The position numbers were made by a program, and so were the translations under genes. Below are positions 1 to 9,726 of a DNA stretch of 64,000 nucleotides, in pieces (the first letter of the stretch is position 1; each line of letters begins with the position of its first letter). This DNA comes from an uncultured Muribaculaceae bacterium (GTDB lineage Bacteria > Bacteroidota > Bacteroidia > Bacteroidales > Muribaculaceae). Location: positions 1-64,000 of the forward strand of contig CALUMZ010000004.1 in assembly GCA_944321865.1 (NCBI GenBank). The letters are read 5' to 3'. The notes below the pieces were generated by a model. That model saw nothing but the letters and a program-made list of their open reading frames with translations, made no database searches and was not told the DNA's origin.

Positions 1-33
1 CACCGCGAAGAATTTACGAAACAGCTGATTTAA
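1..33 (+). CDS. Possible 3' end of a truncated upstream gene
   Basis: The first 33 bases can be read as ten sense codons followed by TAA at 31-33. Nothing identifies the product, and another frame stays open slightly longer, so this is only a candidate gene end cut by the window edge. Bases 34-209 up to the next gene hold no gene or clear hairpin that I can see. Confidence 0.15.
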   Translation, partial: HREEFTKQLI

Positions 34-209
34 AGAGTGTTACAACTGTTGGAATCTTAGGCTGTCAAAGTCAGGAAATATAGCGGAGGCTGCAAAGCTG
101 CTATACTCAGTTTAACACTTAATTCCAAATCGGTTATTAGACCGCAAATATCTGTTTTGAATAATGCTTTTTATGCCGATTGGGCTTAAAGCGGCTGGTT
201 CACAAAGGG

Positions 210-1160
210 CTATGTCGCTTTTCCTGTCAGAAAGGCCGAACCTTGAACAATATTATTTTCGGCAATGGCTCGATTCAGCAGTGCTGTGAATTGATAGTTT
301 TTCAATCCCCACCGCGGCGAAATAAGCAGCGAATCGGGCGACTGCGACGTGAAGCGTTCGATGGCTATCGATGGTGACAAGTTGCGTATGAAGTCAAGGC
401 ACACTGTTATATATTCATCTACGGTCCAATGCTTTATAGCCAATTCCCCGGCAGCTACTTGGGCGGCAAGGCGCGTGCCTTTTATCAGTTGCAACTGGTG
501 CAGCTTGACGGTGGACAGCGGCAATTGCGACAACTTGCGCGCAGTGGCCGACAAGTCGCCTGCATCTTCTCCGGGCAATCCGGCAATTATATGTGCCCCA
601 ACCGGCACGCTTGCAGCAGATGTGCGGACGATGGCATCGACACTCTGTTCCCACGTGTGCCCACGGTTTATCAATCGCAATGTGTCGTTGCGCGAGGTTT
701 CCACGCCATACTCCACCATGACGAATATGCCGCGACGCGACAATGAAGCCAAATAATCGAGCACCTCGGCAGGCATACAGTCGGGCCGCGTGCCAATTAT
801 AAGCCCCACCACGCCCGGAACGGCAAGAGCCTCCTCATAGAGGGCAAACAGCCGGTGCGCGTCACCGTAGGTATTGGTATATGCTTGAAAATACGCAAGA
901 TACTGCATTTCGGGATACTTGCGCGCAAAAAAGCGGCGACCCTCGGCAAGCTGTTCCGTGACACTTTTATGAGGGTTGCAATACTCGGGATTGAACGTTT
1001 GATTGTTGCAATAAGTGCACCCACCGATGCCCTTTGTCCCGTCACGGTTTGGGCAGGTGAAACCGGCATTTATCGAAATCTTTTGCACTTTGCCGGCAAA
1101 ATGCTCACGCAAGAAAGAGCCGAAATCCCTGTATCCGGCGGCATTCATATCCTTGAACAA
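210..1160 (-). CDS. yhcC: TIGR01212-type radical SAM protein (YhcC family)
   Basis: Predicted radical SAM enzyme of 316 residues, the usual size for the YhcC family. The [4Fe-4S] cluster cysteines are Cys36, Cys48 and Cys51, giving the CX11CX2C spacing typical of YhcC rather than the classical CX3CX2C. A TIM-barrel body with the segment [12 protein letters not shown] follows. The exact reaction of this family is not settled, and proposals centre on tRNA or sulfur-related modification. The start codon lies inside the end of aroC: the two genes overlap by 16 bp on the same strand, so they are probably co-transcribed and translationally coupled, with aroC first. Confidence 0.88.
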   Translation of the reverse strand: MFKDMNAAGYRDFGSFLREHFAGKVQKISINAGFTCPNRDGTKGIGGCTYCNNQTFNPEYCNPHKSVTEQLAEGRRFFARKYPEMQYLAYFQAYTNTYGDAHRLFALYEEALAVPGVVGLIIGTRPDCMPAEVLDYLASLSRRGIFVMVEYGVETSRNDTLRLINRGHTWEQSVDAIVRTSAASVPVGAHIIAGLPGEDAGDLSATARKLSQLPLSTVKLHQLQLIKGTRLAAQVAAGELAIKHWTVDEYITVCLDFIRNLSPSIAIERFTSQSPDSLLISPRWGLKNYQFTALLNRAIAENNIVQGSAFLTGKAT

Positions 1161-2224
1161 CGATTTTGCAACAAGAAATCAAGCAACACGATTGCCGTCA
1201 TAGCCTCGACTATCGGCACGGCACGAGGCAGCACACACGGGTCGTGACGGCCGCGCGCTTTCAATGCGACAGCTTCCCCACCGGCCGTTACCGTCTCCAC
1301 ATCGCGAAGCAACGTTGCCACCGGCTTGAATGCTACACGGAAATATATATCCTTGCCGTTGGATATTCCGCCTTGTATACCCCCCGAATTATTGTTTTCT
1401 ATGTCTATCGAGCCATCACTGCCGATTTTGAAATTGTCTATCACCTCGCTGCCACGACACCGGGCAAAGTCAAACCCAAGCCCATACTCAAATCCTTTTG
1501 CGGCATTAATACCGAGCATTGCGGCTCCGAGGGCGGCATGAAGTTTGCCAAATACAGGTTCACCCAGCCCGACCGGCACACCTGTTGCGACACCCGTTAT
1601 GACACCGCCGATGGTGTCTCCGTCGCGTTTCACGCATTCTACCAACTCGATCATGCGCTTTGCAACAACGGCATCGGGACAACGAACAATGTTATCTTCG
1701 ATTTTCGCCGGGTCATACTTGCGGTAATCACGGTCGAGTTCTATATCGCCCACTTGCGACGTATACGCATATACATTTATCCCCGACAGCGAAAGCACCT
1801 GCCGGGCCAATGCGCCGGCCACGACTCGCGCGGCCGTTTCCCGCGCCGACGACCTTCCACCGCCACGATGGTCACGGATTCCATACTTTTGAGCATACGT
1901 GTAATCGGCATGAGAAGGACGGAACACGTCGCGCATATTATCGTAATCGCCCGACCGCTGATTTTCATTTTCTATGACAAAACCTATGGGAGTGCCCGTG
2001 GTTACACCTTCGTACAATCCCGAAAGCATCTTTACACGGTCGCCCTCATTCCGCCCGGTAACTATTGCAGACTGGCCGGGCCGGCGGCGGTCAAGCTCAT
2101 GCTGTACCGCATCAAGGTCTATTTTTACTCCGGCAGGCATGCCATCGACCACGCCCCCTATTGCCGGTCCGTGTGATTCGCCAAAAGTCGTAAGCCTGAA
2201 TATCTCACCTATCGTATTTCCCAT
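1145..2224 (-). CDS. aroC: Chorismate synthase
   Basis: Catalyses the last step of the shikimate pathway, converting 5-enolpyruvylshikimate 3-phosphate to chorismate with reduced FMN, in the cytosol. It has 359 residues, the normal length. The N-terminus contains the family signature [11 protein letters not shown], and the central [13 protein letters not shown] segment, which lines the active site, is intact. The start ATG at 2224 fits the conserved N-terminus ([15 protein letters not shown]). The gene lies 18 bp downstream of the YbaK-type deacylase gene and overlaps the radical SAM gene, so the three minus-strand genes form a likely operon led by ybaK. Confidence 0.97.
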   Translation of the reverse strand: MGNTIGEIFRLTTFGESHGPAIGGVVDGMPAGVKIDLDAVQHELDRRRPGQSAIVTGRNEGDRVKMLSGLYEGVTTGTPIGFVIENENQRSGDYDNMRDVFRPSHADYTYAQKYGIRDHRGGGRSSARETAARVVAGALARQVLSLSGINVYAYTSQVGDIELDRDYRKYDPAKIEDNIVRCPDAVVAKRMIELVECVKRDGDTIGGVITGVATGVPVGLGEPVFGKLHAALGAAMLGINAAKGFEYGLGFDFARCRGSEVIDNFKIGSDGSIDIENNNSGGIQGGISNGKDIYFRVAFKPVATLLRDVETVTAGGEAVALKARGRHDPCVLPRAVPIVEAMTAIVLLDFLLQNRCSRI

Positions 2225-2242
2225 GACTCAGCGCATTATTAG

Positions 2243-2731
2243 TCAATCATTCACCACCGTCAAGTCGGCAAGTTGAGCCCTGACGTATTTTACCAAATCG
2301 GCCGGATTAATCTTAAATTGCAATCCGCGCACCCCGGCACTCACATATATGTAGTCAAACTGTCCGCACGACTCATCGAAATAAGTCGGGAACGCCTTCT
2401 TCATACCTACCGGAGAGCAGCCTCCGCGTATATATCCTGTCGTTGGCAACAATTCCTTCATAGGAATCAAGTCGGCTTTTTTATTGCCCGACACCTTTGC
2501 CGCCTTCTTCAAGTCGACCTCGGCATCGCCCGGAACAACACACACAAAGTAACCACTCTTGTCGCCATGCAACACGAGAGTCTTGAACACCTGCTTGATA
2601 TTCTCGCCAAGCTGAGAAGCAATATGAGTGGCGGCAAGGTCGTTCTCATCGACCACGTATGGCACCAACTCATATTTAATTTTAGCCTTGTCGAGCAATC
2701 GTGCGGCATTAGTTTTGTTAATCCCTGCCAT
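2243..2731 (-). CDS. ybaK: Cys-tRNA(Pro) deacylase, YbaK/EbsC family
   Basis: Predicted editing enzyme that hydrolyses cysteine misattached to tRNA-Pro. The 162-residue protein has the YbaK hallmarks: the KTNAARLLD start region, the FKTLV segment with the conserved lysine, and GYIRGGCSPVGMKK, which matches the conserved GxxSPxG substrate loop. A longer reading with a GTG start at 2755 is open, but that codon lies inside a TATTTTTG promoter box, upstream of the expected transcription start. The ATG at 2731 is therefore preferred. First gene of the ybaK-aroC-yhcC unit. Confidence 0.92.
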   Translation of the reverse strand: MAGINKTNAARLLDKAKIKYELVPYVVDENDLAATHIASQLGENIKQVFKTLVLHGDKSGYFVCVVPGDAEVDLKKAAKVSGNKKADLIPMKELLPTTGYIRGGCSPVGMKKAFPTYFDESCGQFDYIYVSAGVRGLQFKINPADLVKYVRAQLADLTVVND

Positions 2732-2754
2732 ATTCAAGAGAGCATAATTTTTCA

Positions 2755-2762
2755 CAAAAATA
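2755..2762 (-). promoter_or_regulatory. Bacteroidales -7 box upstream of ybaK
   Basis: On the minus strand this reads TATTTTTG, a match to the Bacteroidales -7 consensus TAnnTTTG. Transcription would begin a few bases downstream, leaving a short leader before the ATG at 2731. The box decides the ybaK start, since it overlaps the alternative GTG. Confidence 0.55.
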
Positions 2763-2947
2763 CAATTTTCCGCACAAAATCCTAATAGCCCGAAGCAAAG
2801 GAAACGAAAATGAATCGGCCTATTTCTTTGCCGATTGAGAAATTGTGACTACCTTTAACCCTGAAAAGTCATCAACCCGGCAAATCGCATGGAACACCGG
2901 CAAGAAAATTGATGCCATTTCAGGGTTTATGCTTGTGCAATTTTTTT

Positions 2948-4978
2948 ATGATGAATGTGGATAACCAAAACAACAAACAAGAAAACAGCGACCAAGAATT
3001 GCGATACTTGCAACTGCTTGCACGCAATTTCCCCAATGCAGCGGCTGCAAGCACCGAGATTATAAATCTCGAAGCCATACTCAACCTGCCCAAAGGCACG
3101 GAACACTTCCTTGCCGACCTGCACGGCGAATACGAAGCATTCCAACATGTGTTGCGCAACGCATCGGGAAACATAAAACGTAAAGTCCGCGAAATATTCG
3201 GAGAGACCCTCACACATCGCGAACAGAAGGAATTGTGCACACTCATTTATTATCCCGACCAAAAGATTGAATTGGTAAAACAAGAAATCAACGACGACAT
3301 CGACGACTGGTACTTTATCACGCTCAACAGGCTTGTAATGGTGTGCCGCAACGTATCGTCGAAATACACCCGTTCAAAAGTGCGCAAAGCCCTGCCCGAC
3401 GATTTTGCCTACATAATACAAGAACTGCTGCACGAAAGTACTGTCGACCCAAACAAGCAAGCATACGTGGACGTAATCGTAAAAACAATCATTTCCACCC
3501 ACATGGCCGACAAGTTCATCATAGCCCTGTGCAACCTCATACAACGACTTGCGATAGACTCACTGCACATCCTTGGCGACGTGTTTGACCGAGGCCCGAG
3601 TCCCGACAAAATAATGGATCTGCTATGCCATTACCACAATTGCGACATCCAGTGGGGCAACCACGACATTCTGTGGATGGGAGCTGCCGCCGGCAACGAC
3701 AGTTGCATAGCCAATGTGGTGAGACTTGCCTTGAGATACGACAACCAGTCGGTACTCGAAGACGGGTACGGCATCAACCTGCTGCCCCTTGCCACGCTTG
3801 CCATCGAAACCTATGGCAACGACGACTGCACCATCTTCACGCCCAAAGAAAACGAAGGGCGCAATTACAGTTCCAAGTCAATAAAGCTGGCAGCTCAAAT
3901 GCACAAGGCCATAACCATAATACAGTTCAAGACCGAGGGAGCAATCATCAAGCGCCGTCCCGACTTTGACATGGACAACCGCCTGCTGCTGCAAGGCATA
4001 AACGCAGAGAAGGGGACTATCACCATAGCCGGCAAAGAATACAAGCTGAAAGACACCAACTTCCCGACAATCGACCCGGCCGACCCTTACCGCCTGACAC
4101 CCGAAGAGAAAGACGTAATCGACAAGTTGCACAACTCATTTGTCCATAGCGAAAAATTACAAAAACACATAAACTGGCTCTTCCGCAACGGCTGCATATA
4201 CACTGTCACGAACAGCAACTTGCTGTTCCATGCCTCGGTGCCACTTAACGAAGACGGATCCCTGAAGGCTGTGGAAATAAGAGGCGAAAAGTTCAGCGGC
4301 AAGGAGTTGCTCAACAAAGTTGGCAACATAATACGCGAAGCATACTTTGGCTGCGACGACCCCGAACGTCAGGCATTTGCCCTCGACTATGTGTGGTACT
4401 TGTGGTGCGGGAAAAATTCACCCGCATTCGACAAAGACAAGATGGCGACGTTTGAACGATATTTCATCGAAGATGCCGAAGCGCGGAAAGAGGTAAAAGG
4501 CTGGTATTACCAACTAAGGAACGATGAAACCGTCTGCGACCGACTGCTCGATGCATTTGGCGTCGAGGGCCGTCACCGCCACATCATCAACGGGCATGTA
4601 CCGGTACGCACAAAAATGGGCGAACAGCCCATCCGCGCCAACGGCAAGCTAATGGTGATTGACGGCGGATTCTCAAAGGCCTACTGGTCGGAAACAGGCA
4701 TTGCCGGATATACGCTCGTATTCCATTCACGAGGGTTCCAGCTTGTGCAACACGAGCCATTCACCTCTATTGAAGAAGCCGTAAAAGAAGGCAAAGACAT
4801 CAAATCGACCACACAAATTGTGGAAATGAGCAGCCAACGGATGTTGGTGCGAGACACCGACAAAGGAAAAGAACTGCACACGCAGATTGCCGACCTCAAC
4901 GCCCTGTTGCAGGCATTCCACAACGGGTTGATTAAAGAGCAAGATTCAAGTATTAGCCCTATAAGGCTTAAACAGTGA
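2948..4978 (+). CDS. fbp: Class III fructose-1,6-bisphosphatase
   Basis: Gluconeogenic enzyme that hydrolyses fructose 1,6-bisphosphate to fructose 6-phosphate. This is the Firmicutes/Bacteroidetes class III type, unrelated to E. coli Fbp class I. From the ATG at 2948 it has 676 residues, close to the usual length for this class. The metallophosphoesterase motifs are visible: GDVFDRGPSPDKIMD and the following WGNHDILWMGAAAG (GNHD metal ligands), then INGHVPV near the C-terminus. The frame extends upstream to 2909, but those codons (MMPFQGLC...) do not look like the family N-terminus. Upstream, TACCTTTA at about 2849 is a weak -7 candidate. Confidence 0.95.
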   Translation: MMNVDNQNNKQENSDQELRYLQLLARNFPNAAAASTEIINLEAILNLPKGTEHFLADLHGEYEAFQHVLRNASGNIKRKVREIFGETLTHREQKELCTLIYYPDQKIELVKQEINDDIDDWYFITLNRLVMVCRNVSSKYTRSKVRKALPDDFAYIIQELLHESTVDPNKQAYVDVIVKTIISTHMADKFIIALCNLIQRLAIDSLHILGDVFDRGPSPDKIMDLLCHYHNCDIQWGNHDILWMGAAAGNDSCIANVVRLALRYDNQSVLEDGYGINLLPLATLAIETYGNDDCTIFTPKENEGRNYSSKSIKLAAQMHKAITIIQFKTEGAIIKRRPDFDMDNRLLLQGINAEKGTITIAGKEYKLKDTNFPTIDPADPYRLTPEEKDVIDKLHNSFVHSEKLQKHINWLFRNGCIYTVTNSNLLFHASVPLNEDGSLKAVEIRGEKFSGKELLNKVGNIIREAYFGCDDPERQAFALDYVWYLWCGKNSPAFDKDKMATFERYFIEDAEARKEVKGWYYQLRNDETVCDRLLDAFGVEGRHRHIINGHVPVRTKMGEQPIRANGKLMVIDGGFSKAYWSETGIAGYTLVFHSRGFQLVQHEPFTSIEEAVKEGKDIKSTTQIVEMSSQRMLVRDTDKGKELHTQIADLNALLQAFHNGLIKEQDSSISPIRLKQ

Positions 4979-5042
4979 TCGCTTTACACATTTTTTAAAC
5001 AAACCAACAAAAAACAAACTTTATAACCTTAAAAATGCCGAT

Positions 5043-5071
5043 GGACCGGCCGTCAAGCCGGTCCGTTTTTT
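5043..5071 (+). terminator. Rho-independent terminator of fbp
   Basis: GGACCGGC (5043-5050) pairs with GCCGGTCC (5057-5064) around a 6-nt loop and is followed by a T-rich tail. It lies 65 bp after the fbp stop codon. The 309-bp space from 4979 to 5287 holds this terminator and the promoter of the next gene and nothing else I can recognise. Confidence 0.85.
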
Positions 5072-5151
5072 CATATCACGCCATACATGGGGGGCACTTT
5101 CAAGCCGATTCAACCAGTAGATTGCCGCTGCAATATTTTCGTAAAAACAAA

Positions 5152-5183
5152 TTTGCAAAATTTAAACAAATAGCGTACCTTTG
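5152..5183 (+). promoter_or_regulatory. Promoter of the SulP transporter gene
   Basis: TTTG at 5152-5155 and TACCTTTG at 5176-5183, separated by 20 bp, fit the Bacteroidales -33/-7 consensus. The implied 5' leader is about 100 nt long. I see no known riboswitch in it. Confidence 0.75.
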
Positions 5184-5287
5184 CGGCTTCTTAATCGCAT
5201 TGAGTTAAGAAATGTTACAACAGGTAAAAAACATTGTTCCCAATGTTTATAACCATACAGATTGTTTTAAGGTAAAAAAGATAATTG

Positions 5288-7003
5288 ATGAATTTTAGCA
5301 GGAAAATCGAGTTCCGCCCCAAGTTGGCAAGCTCACTGAAACACTATTCCATAGGAAAATTCAAGGAAGACCTCGTGGCAGGTATCGTAGTGGGCATTGT
5401 CGCACTGCCGCTTGCCATAGCATTCGGTATCGCCAGCGGAGTAACCCCGACGGTGGGGTTAGTCACCGCCATAATCGGCGGCTTCTGCGTGTCGGCCTTC
5501 GGCGGCAACAGCGTGCAGATAGGCGGTCCGACAGGAGCATTTATCGTCATCGTTTACAACATCATTCAACTATACGGCCTGCAAGGGCTTGCAATAGCCA
5601 CTTTCATGGCCGGGCTGATACTGGTGCTGATGGGCGTTTTCAAGCTCGGCACCATCATCAAGTTTATCCCCTACCCGATAGTCGTCGGCTTCACCAGCGG
5701 TATCGCACTGACGATATTTTCCACACAGATTGTCGACCTGTTCGGGCTGAAAATCGCCGAAGAACTGCCGGGCGACTTCATCACCAAGTGGATAGTGTAC
5801 ATACGCAACTTCGACACCATGCACCTTGCGACCCTTGCAGTAGGCCTGCTGACCATTGCAATAGTAATCGTCACACCCCGCATTTCAAAAAAGCTGCCCG
5901 GTGCGCTCATTGCCATAACCATCATGACGGTAGCCGTGTACTTGCTCAGCACCTTTTGCGGCGTGACAGGCATCGAAACCATTGGCGACCGCTTCGGCAA
6001 TCTGCCATCTGAAATGCCGGCTCCACACTGGATAGGCCTCAACATGACTACCATCAACATGTTGCTGCCATCGGCATTCACTATTGCCATGCTCGGGGCA
6101 ATAGAATCGCTGTTGTCGGCCACCGTTGCCGACGGAGCTACCGGCAACAGGACAGACAACAACACCGAGCTGATAGGCCAAGGCATTGCCAACATTGCCG
6201 TGCCTTTTTTCGGCGGAATACCGGTGACCGGAGCCATTGCCCGCACCATGACCAATATCACCAATGGCGGACGCACTCCGGTGGCTGGAATCATACACGC
6301 GGTGGTGTTGTTGTTGATAATGTTGCTGCTAATGCCTCTCATCAACTATGTCCCCATGGCATGCCTTGCAGGTGTTCTCGTAATGGTGGCATACGGCATG
6401 AGCGGGTGGCGCACAGTGGCAGGCATACTCAAAAACCCCAAGTCGGACATCGCCGTGCTTGCTGTCACATTCCTGCTGACAGTGATATTTGACCTGACCA
6501 TCGCAATCGAAATAGGGCTGCTGCTTGCCATCGTTATGTTCCTGAAACGTGTGATGGAAAACACGCAAATCAAGGTGTTCAGCGACCAAATCGACATTGC
6601 CGACGGCAGCGAAGCCTCCCGGCACGAAGTGTTGTCGGTCCCGAAAGGTGTGGAAATATATGAAATCGAAGGGCCATTCTTCTTTGGCGTAGCAACCAAG
6701 TTCGACGACCTCATGCGCACCATGGGCGACAAGCCGGTTGTTAGAATCATTCGTATGCGCAAAGTGCCGTTCATCGACTCCACAGGCATACACAACCTCG
6801 AAATACTTATAAATTCGTCGCAGAAAGAAGGTATCCACGTAGTGCTCTCGGGCGTAACTCCCAAAGTAAAAGAAGTGTTGCTGCACGTGGGAATAGACCG
6901 CAAAATCGGTGCCGACCACATTTGTGACCACATCACCAAGGCCCTCGCCACCGCAAACACATTCATCGAAAACCACACTCCGGTGAAACAAGTCGACTGG
7001 TAA
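5288..7003 (+). CDS. SulP-family anion transporter with STAS domain
   Basis: Inner-membrane SLC26/SulP transporter, 571 residues. Family members move sulfate, bicarbonate or other anions, and the substrate cannot be read from the sequence. About a dozen hydrophobic segments run from residue 25 to roughly 420, including the SulP-type region DLVAGIVVGIVALPLAIAFG near the start. Residues from about 450 to the end form a cytosolic STAS domain (the EIEGPFFFG and FIDSTGI segments are typical). A TTG codon directly precedes the ATG at 5288, and the ATG is the better start. The gene stands alone with its own promoter, followed by tRNA-Arg. Confidence 0.93.
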   Translation: MNFSRKIEFRPKLASSLKHYSIGKFKEDLVAGIVVGIVALPLAIAFGIASGVTPTVGLVTAIIGGFCVSAFGGNSVQIGGPTGAFIVIVYNIIQLYGLQGLAIATFMAGLILVLMGVFKLGTIIKFIPYPIVVGFTSGIALTIFSTQIVDLFGLKIAEELPGDFITKWIVYIRNFDTMHLATLAVGLLTIAIVIVTPRISKKLPGALIAITIMTVAVYLLSTFCGVTGIETIGDRFGNLPSEMPAPHWIGLNMTTINMLLPSAFTIAMLGAIESLLSATVADGATGNRTDNNTELIGQGIANIAVPFFGGIPVTGAIARTMTNITNGGRTPVAGIIHAVVLLLIMLLLMPLINYVPMACLAGVLVMVAYGMSGWRTVAGILKNPKSDIAVLAVTFLLTVIFDLTIAIEIGLLLAIVMFLKRVMENTQIKVFSDQIDIADGSEASRHEVLSVPKGVEIYEIEGPFFFGVATKFDDLMRTMGDKPVVRIIRMRKVPFIDSTGIHNLEILINSSQKEGIHVVLSGVTPKVKEVLLHVGIDRKIGADHICDHITKALATANTFIENHTPVKQVDW

Positions 7004-7061
7004 AAAGAGAAAGATAGCACTCTCAAAACAATATTTTTTTCAAAAAAACAGGCTTCAGGCA

Positions 7062-7091
7062 TTGCAATTACAAAAAATATGACTACCTTTG
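7062..7091 (+). promoter_or_regulatory. Promoter of tRNA-Arg
   Basis: TTG at 7062-7064 and TACCTTTG at 7084-7091 with 19 bp between them. The expected start point is a few bases before the mature tRNA 5' end at 7104. Confidence 0.75.
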
Positions 7092-7103
7092 TAGTCGCAA
7101 TTC

Positions 7104-7177
7104 GGCCCATTAGCTCAACTGAATAGAGTATCTGACTACGGATCAGAAGGTTACAGGTTTGAATCCTGTATGGGTCA
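7104..7177 (+). tRNA. tRNA-Arg, anticodon ACG
   Basis: Folds as a full cloverleaf by eye. The acceptor arm GGCCCAT/ATGGGTC has one G-T pair, the D arm is GCTC/GAGT, the anticodon stem TCTGA/TCAGA carries the loop CTACGGA, and the T arm is ACAGG/CCTGT with loop TTTGAAT. Bases 34-36 are ACG, so it reads CGN arginine codons, with A34 expected to be deaminated to inosine by TadA. The CCA end is not encoded. The gene has its own promoter and terminator, so it is a monocistronic unit. Confidence 0.95.
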
Positions 7178-7184
7178 CAACTTG

Positions 7185-7220
7185 ACAAGAGCGAATCGAG
7201 ATTTATCGGTTCGCTCTTGT
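7185..7220 (+). terminator. Terminator after tRNA-Arg
   Basis: ACAAGAGCGAA (7185-7195) and TTCGCTCTTGT (7210-7220) form a perfect 11-bp stem just after the tRNA, followed by a moderately T-rich stretch. Confidence 0.75.
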
Positions 7221-7263
7221 TATGTTTCTTGCTCATTATTAGCCACATTCCCAAGAAAAATCG

Positions 7264-7271
7264 TAACTTTG
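7264..7271 (+). promoter_or_regulatory. -7 box of the GH31-like gene
   Basis: TAACTTTG fits TAnnTTTG and lies about 75 bp before the ATG at 7347. No convincing -33 box is visible at the usual distance. Confidence 0.5.
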
Positions 7272-7346
7272 TATCGGCGACTTCTGCTTCAGCCAAGTGG
7301 CAACAGGGGTAGCACGCACACAACAATACCATCATGATTAATCGCC

Positions 7347-9503
7347 ATGAACGAAAAACTTTTATACACGCTATTGTTGGCAAGCATGATTATGGGAGCT
7401 GTTTCATGCACCGATGATTACACGATAGATGCCGAAGGCGTTACAGTGAACCTGCAACAAGACTCGCAAACCCAAGCAAAGTTCATCAGGCTTCAAGCGA
7501 TAACCGACAAAATAATACGCATCACGGCAACACCCGGCGAAAATTTCGAGGGCAACATGACGCCACGGCAAACGGAATTGGCAGAATTCACCGTTTCCCA
7601 ACAAGACGACACCGTCACATTATCGACCTCCCACATCGATGCGTCGGTAGTAATAAACACGGGGGAGATACGCATTACCGACAATGATGGCAACATATTG
7701 CTTGAAGAGCCCGATACGGGAGGAAAAAGATTCACTTCCCGCGATACCGGCGGCACTCACAGCTACGACATAATACAAACGTTTGAATTGGACGGCAATG
7801 AAACTATATATGGGCTCACGCCGGAAAAGGGCACGCTGCCATGCGGCTCATTCATTATATCAAGCAAGCAATACGGATTGCTCATCAACAGCCTGCGTCC
7901 CGCCCGATTCTCAATCCCCGGCAAGCAAAACACACTGTCGTGGGAAATTGAAAATTCAGGAAGTCTCGATTACTACTTCATTTCGGGCGATAATCTCGAC
8001 GAGGTGATAAGCGAATACCGCACACTCACAGGCAAATCCCCAATAATACCGAAATGGGCATTAGGTTATTGGCAGGACGGGAGCAAATACACCACCCAAG
8101 GCGAATTAATATCGGCATTGAAAACATTCCGAGACCGGCAAATACCACTTGACAACATCATCGTAACGCCCCGGCTCAGGCAAGACAGCACCAACCCGAC
8201 CGACAACGACAGCCATTTGGCATTGCTCAAAGCCACTGCCGACTCGGTTCACAAAATAAATTCCCGAATGATGCTAACCGTGCCGCCGGAAACATATTCT
8301 TCGGTCGATACACCGGAACCACTTTGGGAGCAAATAAAAATATATTTCCAAGACACGTGTGCCGATGCGTTGTGGATAGATGCCATGCCCGATGCCCCGT
8401 CGAACATGGCGGCATTGTGTGACGGACAACGCAGCTTAAATCCCAACAAACGTGTTTTTACGTTCTCCAATGCGACCTACACAGGCATGCAGCAATACCC
8501 CGCAGCCACATGGAACCGGCACACCACATCGCAATGGGACGATTTAAAAAGCCAGATTGCCGAAGGGCTGAACACTTCAGTCGGCGGAATGCCATACTGG
8601 GGCACAAGCATTGGCGGCTATGACATAACCGACCGCTATGCCGCCAAACAAATCGAACAAGACAAAACAACGACAGAAACCTCCCCCGAGATGAAAGAGT
8701 GGAAGGAACTCTACACACGGTGGTTCCAATTCGGCGCATTCTGCCCACTGTTCCTCTCCAACCGCCACCAGACCATAGCAGAAGTGTCACAAGAAGATAC
8801 AATACCCTACAATTCAATGGTCTATTACTCACGGCTACGCTACCGCCTAATGCCATACATTTATACACTCGCCGAAATGACTTGGCACGAGGATTATACT
8901 ATCATGCGCCCGCTTGTAATGGACTTTACAAGCGACACGACCGCCAATAACGTATGCGACCAGTATATGTTGGGACCGTCAATAATGGTATCCCCCGTTT
9001 GTGAATACGAGACCTATTCCCGTGTGGTATATTTGCCGGAATGTGAAGGATGGTATGACTTTTATACCGGCATTTATTATGCCGGAGGGCAAGCAATCAA
9101 AGCAGCTGCCCCATACGAGAAAATACCATTGCATGTACGCGCAGGTTCTATCATCCCATCGGGGGCACCGATACAACACACAGGCGACACAAGCACCGAC
9201 GACGCCACTACCATCAGGCTGCATGTATATACCGGAGCCGATGCCAAATTCAACCTATATGAAGACGATGGCGACAGTTACGGCTATGAACAAGGCTCAT
9301 ATTCCATAATACCCATTAGCTATAACGAATCGTCAAAAACACTTACCATCGGAGAGCGTGTCGGCGAATACGGCGGAATGCCACGCGACCGCAATTTCAT
9401 CGTAATTCCCATAAGCCGCAACCAACCGCGTCCATTCGACCCCGATGCCGACGGAGCGGCAATAAAATACTCAGGCCGTGAAATAACAGTCAAGGCCATG
9501 TGA
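7347..9503 (+). CDS. GH31-fold lipoprotein, active site eroded
   Basis: A 718-residue surface or periplasmic lipoprotein: signal peptide with the lipid-attachment Cys21 (GAVSC), an N-terminal beta domain, a GH31 barrel from about residue 235 (GYWQDG) and C-terminal beta domains (DDGDSYGYEQG). GH31 enzymes are alpha-glucosidases or alpha-xylosidases. The nucleophile position is kept (Asp345 in LWIDAMPD). However, the acid/base Asp expected in a W-S-G-D context is His392 (WNRH), the usual R-S before it is Ser-Asn, and the substrate-contacting D-W-x-Y-W segment is replaced near residues 271-278 (IIVTPRLR). The frame is intact. It may be a non-catalytic glycan binder or have altered chemistry. 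No SusC/D or other glycan genes flank it. Confidence 0.8.
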   Translation: MNEKLLYTLLLASMIMGAVSCTDDYTIDAEGVTVNLQQDSQTQAKFIRLQAITDKIIRITATPGENFEGNMTPRQTELAEFTVSQQDDTVTLSTSHIDASVVINTGEIRITDNDGNILLEEPDTGGKRFTSRDTGGTHSYDIIQTFELDGNETIYGLTPEKGTLPCGSFIISSKQYGLLINSLRPARFSIPGKQNTLSWEIENSGSLDYYFISGDNLDEVISEYRTLTGKSPIIPKWALGYWQDGSKYTTQGELISALKTFRDRQIPLDNIIVTPRLRQDSTNPTDNDSHLALLKATADSVHKINSRMMLTVPPETYSSVDTPEPLWEQIKIYFQDTCADALWIDAMPDAPSNMAALCDGQRSLNPNKRVFTFSNATYTGMQQYPAATWNRHTTSQWDDLKSQIAEGLNTSVGGMPYWGTSIGGYDITDRYAAKQIEQDKTTTETSPEMKEWKELYTRWFQFGAFCPLFLSNRHQTIAEVSQEDTIPYNSMVYYSRLRYRLMPYIYTLAEMTWHEDYTIMRPLVMDFTSDTTANNVCDQYMLGPSIMVSPVCEYETYSRVVYLPECEGWYDFYTGIYYAGGQAIKAAAPYEKIPLHVRAGSIIPSGAPIQHTGDTSTDDATTIRLHVYTGADAKFNLYEDDGDSYGYEQGSYSIIPISYNESSKTLTIGERVGEYGGMPRDRNFIVIPISRNQPRPFDPDADGAAIKYSGREITVKAM

Positions 9504-9581
9504 CAAAAAAAAACGGGACACGTTCATAAATCCGGCACACACTAATAAAACCGATTTAAGGAATTATTTAACAATAAATTA

Positions 9582-9611
9582 TTGGAATACGGCGTTTTTT
9601 ATCTAATTTTG
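9582..9611 (+). promoter_or_regulatory. Promoter of topA-panB
   Basis: TTGG at about 9582 and TAATTTTG at 9604-9611 with about 19 bp between them. The predicted leader is near 110 nt. Confidence 0.65.
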
Positions 9612-9726
9612 CGGCGATTTTTGCGCGACCTGCACAATCGGTTGCAGACATAGCTCCGTTCACAAGCTGTGTAACAGCACTTTTTTCAATCTCTCAATTA
9701 CACTCACACAAGGCTCAACGATATTT

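Noticed and set aside
1166-2176. A 336-codon open frame antisense to aroC
   Set aside because: It is a shadow of chorismate synthase, which is intact on the minus strand.
5184-5287. A riboswitch in the 104-nt leader of the SulP gene
   Set aside because: I could not find a conserved aptamer core or a leader terminator in it.
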